This document shows, piece after piece, positions 8,210 to 11,853 of a DNA stretch of 11,853 nucleotides. Origin of the DNA: Pseudomonadota bacterium. GTDB lineage: Bacteria; Myxococcota; Myxococcia; Myxococcales; Myxococcaceae. The translations under genes were made by a program, and so were the position numbers. The stretch covers positions 1 through 11,853 of the forward strand of contig JAFADT010000610.1 of assembly GCA_023424585.1 (NCBI GenBank), in the 5' to 3' direction. The stretch's first letter is position 1. The number at the start of each line of letters is the position of its first letter. The notes beneath the pieces were generated by a model. That model did not search any database, had not been told where the DNA came from, and saw only the letters and a program-made list of their open reading frames with translations.

Positions 8210-8830
8210 ATGAGCGCACCCATCGTCGTCCACGTCTGGTCCGACTTCGTTTGACCCTGGTGTTACGTCGGCCTCGGTGAGGTCGAGAAGCTGAAGAAGG
8301 AATACGACGTCCAGGTGGAGTGGCACCCCTACTTCCTGCGCCCGGAGACGCCTCCGGAAGGGCTGCCGCTGCCCGAGTACGTGCGCCAGGGGATGAAGGA
8401 CCCCAACAACCCGCTGAAGCTCCGCGCCGCCAGGGCCGGGCTGACGCTGGTGCAGCGGGACCTCATCCCGTCCACGCGCCGCGCGCACGAGGCGGCGGAG
8501 TACGCGCGCGCCCAGGGCAGGCTGGAGCCCTTCCAGGCGGCCATCCTGCGGCGCTACTGGAGTGAAGGTCAGGACCTCTGGCAGTGGGACACGCTGCGGG
8601 CCGCGGGCGTGGAGGCCGGGTTGGATCCGGACGCGCTCCAGCGCGCGGTGGAGGAAGGCCGCTACCGGCAGCTCGTGGAGGCGTCCGTGCGCGAGGCCCA
8701 GGAGATGGGCATCCGCGCGGTGCCCACCTTCATCCTGGGCGACCGGCTGGCCATCCAGGGCGCGCACGAGTACCCGTCCTTCCAGCGGGCCATGCAGCAG
8801 CTGGGCGCGAAGCCGAGATCGCAGGGCTGA
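8210..8830 (+). CDS. FrnE-type DsbA-family oxidoreductase, predicted selenoprotein (UGA = Sec15)
   Basis: Reading through one in-frame TGA at 8252-8254 gives 206 residues, the usual length for FrnE-like DsbA-family proteins. The start is IVVHVWSDFV-U15-PWCYVG, where the family has SDxxCPWCYxG, so the TGA stands exactly at the first, nucleophilic cysteine of CPWC and C18 is the resolving cysteine. The rest of the fold is intact: beta strand VEWHPYFLRPE, a helical insertion, and the cis-Pro loop AVPTFILGDRLAIQGA with P172. There is no signal peptide, so it acts in the cytoplasm, probably as a thiol/selenol-disulfide oxidoreductase. ATG 8210 is preferred over the in-frame GTG 8192 because it gives the normal N-terminus; a TGA at 8183 closes the frame upstream. 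A hairpin just after the TGA fits a SECIS element. Alternatives are a nonsense mutation or a sequencing error at a TGC/TGT codon, but the downstream frame shows no decay. Sec reading is inferred; the family call is firm. Confidence 0.85.
8252..8254 (+). other. In-frame UGA, predicted selenocysteine codon
   Basis: Codon 15 of the DsbA-family gene is TGA, followed by CCC TGG TGT (P-W-C). Cys-to-Sec exchange at a redox-active CxxC position is the typical pattern of bacterial selenoproteins. Confidence 0.82.
8268..8286 (+). promoter_or_regulatory. Predicted bacterial SECIS hairpin
   Basis: TCGGCCTC (8268-8275) pairs with GAGGTCGA (8279-8286) over 8 bp with one G-U wobble, leaving the apical loop GGT (8276-8278). 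The stem begins 13 bases after the TGA, and the loop G is about 22 bases after it. Bacterial SECIS elements are coding-region stem-loops right after the UGA with a small G- or GU-containing loop recognised by SelB, so position, size and loop fit. The loop coincides with a GGT glycine codon (codon 23), uncommon in this GC3-rich gene. SelB binding is inferred. Confidence 0.72.
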
Positions 8831-8839
8831 GCGCGGGCG

Positions 8840-10093
8840 CTACAGGCCCTTCACCAGGATGAGCAGCCGCGCGAAGGTCTCCGGGCCCTCGCCGGCCAGC
8901 CCCCGGGCGAAGTCCAGGAACGTGGGCGCCTGCTCCACGTGCTTGGCGACGACCTGGAACGCCTCCACGGCGGCGGCGTCCAGCGCGGCCACGGGCGTGC
9001 CGGGCGCGTCCAGCAGCGCCACCACGGCGGGGTGCCCGAGCAGCACCCAGCGCACCACCGAGGCGCGCAGCACGAGCAGGAACACGGCGTCCAGGAGGCT
9101 CTCGGCCTCGGTGAACGGGTGGCGCAGGACGTGGTTGAGCGCGTGGTGCAGGAAGTACTGGTGCACGCGCTCGCCGTGCAGGGACTCCAGGGCGGAGCGC
9201 CGGGCGGCGTGGAGCCGCCATGCTTCGTCAGGCCCCGTCTCCGCGCCACCGTAGGACGCGCGCACGTCGCCCATGAGGGCGAGGAAGCGCGGGCTGCCGA
9301 CAGCGGCCTCGCGTGAGCGGAGCACGGCGGCGCAGATGCCGGCCCACGGGCCTCCGGGCAGCTCCAGCGCGTCGAGCTGCGCGCACAGCGTCGCCAGGGT
9401 CTCCGCAGAGTCGTACCCAGCGAGGATGCGCGCGAGCCGCTCCGGGGCTTCAGGACCGAAGGACGCCGTCCCCGGGAAGTAGAAGTCCCCCAGGTCCAGC
9501 GCCATGCGGCCCAGCGCGAACAGGCGCGCGGCGAGCGGGACCTCGCGCCGGTTCAGGAGCCGCAGCATCGCCTCGCGCACGGCGTCCGCGTGGGCCGTCC
9601 ACGCGTCGTCCCCCGACGCCACCTGCCGGGCGACCTGGGGGCGCAGGGCCTGCTCCTCGGGCACGGGCTCACGCACCAGCGCGTCCTCCGCCAGCAGGCA
9701 CAGTCGCGCCGTCTCCGGACACGCGAGCGACCCGGCCATCTCCACCTGCGCGCCCCAGCGCGTGAGGACCCGGGGAAAGACGGAGCAGCCATCCGGCAGC
9801 ACCGCTTCACCGTACCGGCGCTGGAGCGAGCACAGCTTCGCTTCATCCAGGAAGGCGCAGTGTCCGTCCGCGCGCTTGCCCAGGAGGCCGGCCTGCTGGC
9901 CCGTGGCTCCGTCCGGGTTCGGCTGGATGAGCGCCGCGACGCGCGCCTCGTCCGGCGTGCCCGCGACCTTCTGGCGCAGCAGGCTCCAGCGCGACTCGCT
10001 GATGGGCACGGTGAGCCCCGCGCAGCAGGTGTCCTCGCACGCTTCCGCGATGCAGCGGAAGCGCGCCATGTAGCGGGGGGCGGAGGCGGTCAT
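8840..10093 (-). CDS. FliB-family cysteine-cluster protein (flagellin lysine-N-methylase-like)
   Basis: This 417-residue protein opens with YMARFRCIAEACEDTCCAG, the N-terminal pattern of FliB-family proteins (Y..RF.C....C...CC.G), with C14, C19, C23 and C24. A second cluster, CAFLDEAKLCSL (C79, C88), DGCSVFPR (C103), and C125 and C132, follows and resembles the YkgJ-type zinc/iron cysteine cluster. Together these probably bind metal, possibly an Fe-S centre. The C-terminal half is helical and ends with NHVLRHPFTEAESLLDAVFL, typical of the family. FliB methylates flagellin lysines in enterobacteria, but most myxobacteria lack flagella, so the target here is probably another protein. It lies 9 bases downstream of the Hsp70 gene on the same strand, without its own Shine-Dalgarno site, so it is likely co-transcribed. 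Its end is 9 bases from the convergent selenoprotein stop. The start is chosen because homologues begin a few residues before the first aromatic residue. Confidence 0.8.
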   Translation of the reverse strand: MTASAPRYMARFRCIAEACEDTCCAGLTVPISESRWSLLRQKVAGTPDEARVAALIQPNPDGATGQQAGLLGKRADGHCAFLDEAKLCSLQRRYGEAVLPDGCSVFPRVLTRWGAQVEMAGSLACPETARLCLLAEDALVREPVPEEQALRPQVARQVASGDDAWTAHADAVREAMLRLLNRREVPLAARLFALGRMALDLGDFYFPGTASFGPEAPERLARILAGYDSAETLATLCAQLDALELPGGPWAGICAAVLRSREAAVGSPRFLALMGDVRASYGGAETGPDEAWRLHAARRSALESLHGERVHQYFLHHALNHVLRHPFTEAESLLDAVFLLVLRASVVRWVLLGHPAVVALLDAPGTPVAALDAAAVEAFQVVAKHVEQAPTFLDFARGLAGEGPETFARLLILVKGL

Positions 10094-10102
10094 GGGGCCA
10101 GT

Positions 10103-11851
10103 CTACTTGCGGCCCAGCGCCTTCTTCACGAAGCCCCAGAAGCGACCGGCGCGCTCCTTGAGGTCCGCGCCCCGGCGCTCCTCGGCGGCGTTCACCGCCT
10201 CCTTGCTCACCTGGAGCTGCCGCTGGAGCTCCTCCGGCGAGTAGCGCGTGGCGAGCGTCGCCTTCACCTCCTTGCGCGTCGAGTACTCACGCGCCTCCAC
10301 GTGCAGCACGCATTCGGAGTCGAGCTTCAGCGTCACGGCCACGCGCACGGAGCCCTTGGGGCCCCGCGGCAGGCCTTCCATGCGCACGGTGCCCAGGTAC
10401 TCGTTGGCGGAGATGTGGTTGTCCTCGCCCTGGAAGACGGACAGCTCCATCCGCTCCTCGTTGTCCTGCGACGTGCTGATGGCGAACGAGCGCTGCGTGG
10501 GCAGCGGGCTGTTGCGCTCGATGACGCGCTTGAAGCCGCCCCCGGGCATGGCCACGCCAATGGTCATGGGCAGCACGTCGATGAGCACCACGCTGCTCAC
10601 CTTGTCCACCGAGCCCGAGTACAGCGCCGCGCCCAGCGCCACGGCCTCGTCCGCGTTGACGCTCGCCTGCGCGTTCTTGCCGAACAGGCCCTTGAGCTTG
10701 TCGCGCACCAGCGGCATGCGGCTCATGCCGCCCACCAGGATGATGTCGTCCACCTCCGAGGCCTTCAGCTTGGCGTCCAGCAGCACGTCGCGCACCACGT
10801 CGATGGTGCGGTTGAGCAGCGGGTCGCAGATCTTCTCCAGCTCCTGGCGCGACATCGTCACGCGCAGGTCCCTCGGGCGGCCCGCGTCATCCATCATCAA
10901 CATGGGGATGTGGGCCTCGAAGGTGCTGCGCTCGGACAGCGCCATCTTCGCGCGCTCGGCGGCGTCGCCCACGCGCGACAGGGCGATGCCGTCCCCGTTG
11001 AACGCGATGCCTTCCTTCTCCTGGAAGCGCTCCAGGAGGAAGTCGACGATGAGGTTGTCGAAGTCGATACCGCCCAGGAAGATATCGCCGCCGGTGCCCA
11101 GCACCTCGAAGACGTTCTTCTCGATGCGCAGGATGGTCGCGTCGAAGGTACCGCCGCCCAGGTCGTAGACGAGCACCTTCTTGTTGAGCTCGCGGTTGAG
11201 GCCGTACGCGAGCGCCGCGGACGTGGGCTCGTTGAGGATGCGCTCCACCTTGAGGCCGGCCATCGCGCCCGCCTTGCGGACCGCTTCACGCTGGGGCTCG
11301 GAGTAGTAGGCCGGCACCGTCACCACGGCGCGCTCCACCTTCTGGTTGAGGTGGGCCTCGGCCATCTCCTTGCACTCGCGCAGGATGATGCCCTGCACCT
11401 CCTCCAGCGACAGCACGTCGTTGCCCAGGCGCACGGCGGCGCGGCCCGCGGCGTCGGGGGTGATCTCGTAGTGGAAGCGCTCGCGCACCTGCTTCACCAC
11501 GGCGCTTTCGTAGGGCCGGCCCACCAGGCGCTTCGCGCCGTAGATGGTCTGCGTGGGCCGAAGGACGAGCTGGTTCTTCGCGCGGTGGCTGACGAGCAGC
11601 TTGTTCTGCGCGCTCAGCGAGATGACGGACGGGATGGTGTTGTAGCCCTCGCGCGAGCGGAGGACGATGGGCCGGCCGTTGGACAGGAGCGCCACGCAGG
11701 AGTTGGTGGTGCCCAGGTCGATGCCGATGACCGCCCCCGTGCCGGACAGCGTCTGCGGCGGCGTGAGGTAGATGGGGCGCGGCTGGCCGTTGGCGTCCAG
11801 GGGAGGCGGCGCGGCGGCCACCGGCGCGGCGGCGGGCGCGAGCATCGCGGG
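10103..11851 (-). CDS. Hsp70/DnaK-type chaperone paralogue, 5' end may be outside the window
   Basis: The first ATG in the window (11845) gives 580 residues, but the frame stays open to the window edge and no Shine-Dalgarno site is seen in the 8 bases before it, so the protein may be longer. Residues 1-37 are a Pro/Ala-rich extension that DnaK lacks. The nucleotide-binding domain is complete: IGIDLGTTNSCVA (40-52), GAKRLVGR (103-110, catalytic Lys at K105), VVTVPAYYSEPQREAVRKAG (174-193), NEPTSAALAYG (205-215), DLGGGTFDATIL (228-239) and ILVGGMSRMPLV (369-380). The interdomain linker VVLID and the DVLPMTIGV start of the substrate-binding domain follow at 419-431. The lid is short, with only about 50 residues after residue 530, and ends in FVKKALGRK with no DnaK-like tail. 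It should be an ATP-driven, DnaJ-dependent cytoplasmic chaperone, probably specialised. Myxobacteria carry several dnaK paralogues, including the motility genes sglK and stkA; I cannot assign this one. It probably forms an operon with the FliB-like gene. Confidence 0.88.
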   Translation of the reverse strand, partial: PAMLAPAAAPVAAAPPPLDANGQPRPIYLTPPQTLSGTGAVIGIDLGTTNSCVALLSNGRPIVLRSREGYNTIPSVISLSAQNKLLVSHRAKNQLVLRPTQTIYGAKRLVGRPYESAVVKQVRERFHYEITPDAAGRAAVRLGNDVLSLEEVQGIILRECKEMAEAHLNQKVERAVVTVPAYYSEPQREAVRKAGAMAGLKVERILNEPTSAALAYGLNRELNKKVLVYDLGGGTFDATILRIEKNVFEVLGTGGDIFLGGIDFDNLIVDFLLERFQEKEGIAFNGDGIALSRVGDAAERAKMALSERSTFEAHIPMLMMDDAGRPRDLRVTMSRQELEKICDPLLNRTIDVVRDVLLDAKLKASEVDDIILVGGMSRMPLVRDKLKGLFGKNAQASVNADEAVALGAALYSGSVDKVSSVVLIDVLPMTIGVAMPGGGFKRVIERNSPLPTQRSFAISTSQDNEERMELSVFQGEDNHISANEYLGTVRMEGLPRGPKGSVRVAVTLKLDSECVLHVEAREYSTRKEVKATLATRYSPEELQRQLQVSKEAVNAAEERRGADLKERAGRFWGFVKKALGRK

Positions 11852-11853
11852 GG

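Noticed and set aside
8315..8830. DsbA-family gene starting at ATG 8315
   Set aside because: This start falls inside the fold, removes the first beta strand and the CxxC/UxxC active site, and has no ribosome-binding site. Homology continues upstream in the same frame through the TGA to ATG 8210.
8210..8830. Pseudogene by nonsense mutation
   Set aside because: The only stop is at the catalytic Cys codon, a SECIS-like hairpin follows, and the rest of the frame is intact with normal codon bias. I keep it only as the alternative explanation.
10248..11168. 306-residue open frame on the plus strand opposite the Hsp70 gene
   Set aside because: The Ser/Arg/Met-rich composition is typical of an antisense shadow of a high-GC gene; the minus-strand Hsp70 motifs are unmistakable.

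Overview
The window looks like chromosomal DNA from a myxobacterium of the Myxococcus/Corallococcus/Archangium type. This is inferred from very high GC, almost exclusive G/C at third codon positions, abundant Pro/Ala-rich tails, lipoproteins and signal peptides, and the mix of families (DUF4175, peptidase-MA/TPR, DUF4142, S9 peptidase, a FliB-family Cys-cluster protein, an Hsp70 paralogue). I see no rRNA, tRNA, CRISPR, insertion sequence or phage gene.

Layout. Positions 2-4563 (+) hold the 3' part of a long membrane-anchored DUF4175-type coiled-coil protein. It overlaps by 4 bases a secreted zinc-metalloprotease-like protein with a TPR region (HEYVH motif). A 335-base gap with several inverted repeats follows. 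Then come a secreted DUF4142 protein (4899-5639, +), a strong hairpin, and a small eight-cysteine lipoprotein (5719-5997, +). A bidirectional hairpin terminator separates these from a convergent secreted S9 prolyl-oligopeptidase-family peptidase (6053-8083, -).

The key locus is divergent from the peptidase. A FrnE-type DsbA-family oxidoreductase (8210-8830, +) has an in-frame TGA exactly where the first cysteine of its CPWC active site should be, giving U-P-W-C. Thirteen bases after the TGA lies an 8-bp stem with a 3-base GGU loop, the expected place and shape of a bacterial SECIS element. A/T-ending codons cluster around it, unlike the rest of the gene. I read this as a selenoprotein read through UGA, not as a pseudogene. 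A gene caller that treats TGA as stop would probably begin at ATG 8315 and lose the active site.

The right end (minus strand) carries an Hsp70/DnaK paralogue with a Pro/Ala-rich N-terminal extension and a short lid, possibly starting outside the window. Nine bases downstream of it is a FliB-type cysteine-cluster protein (8840-10093), whose stop lies 9 bases from that of the selenoprotein gene.

How the genes work together: several products (DUF4142 protein, lipoprotein, S9 peptidase, metalloprotease) are exported and probably act in the envelope. The DUF4175/metalloprotease pair and the Hsp70/FliB-like pair look like operons. The selenoprotein stands alone and would depend on Sec machinery (SelA, SelB, SelC, SelD) encoded elsewhere.
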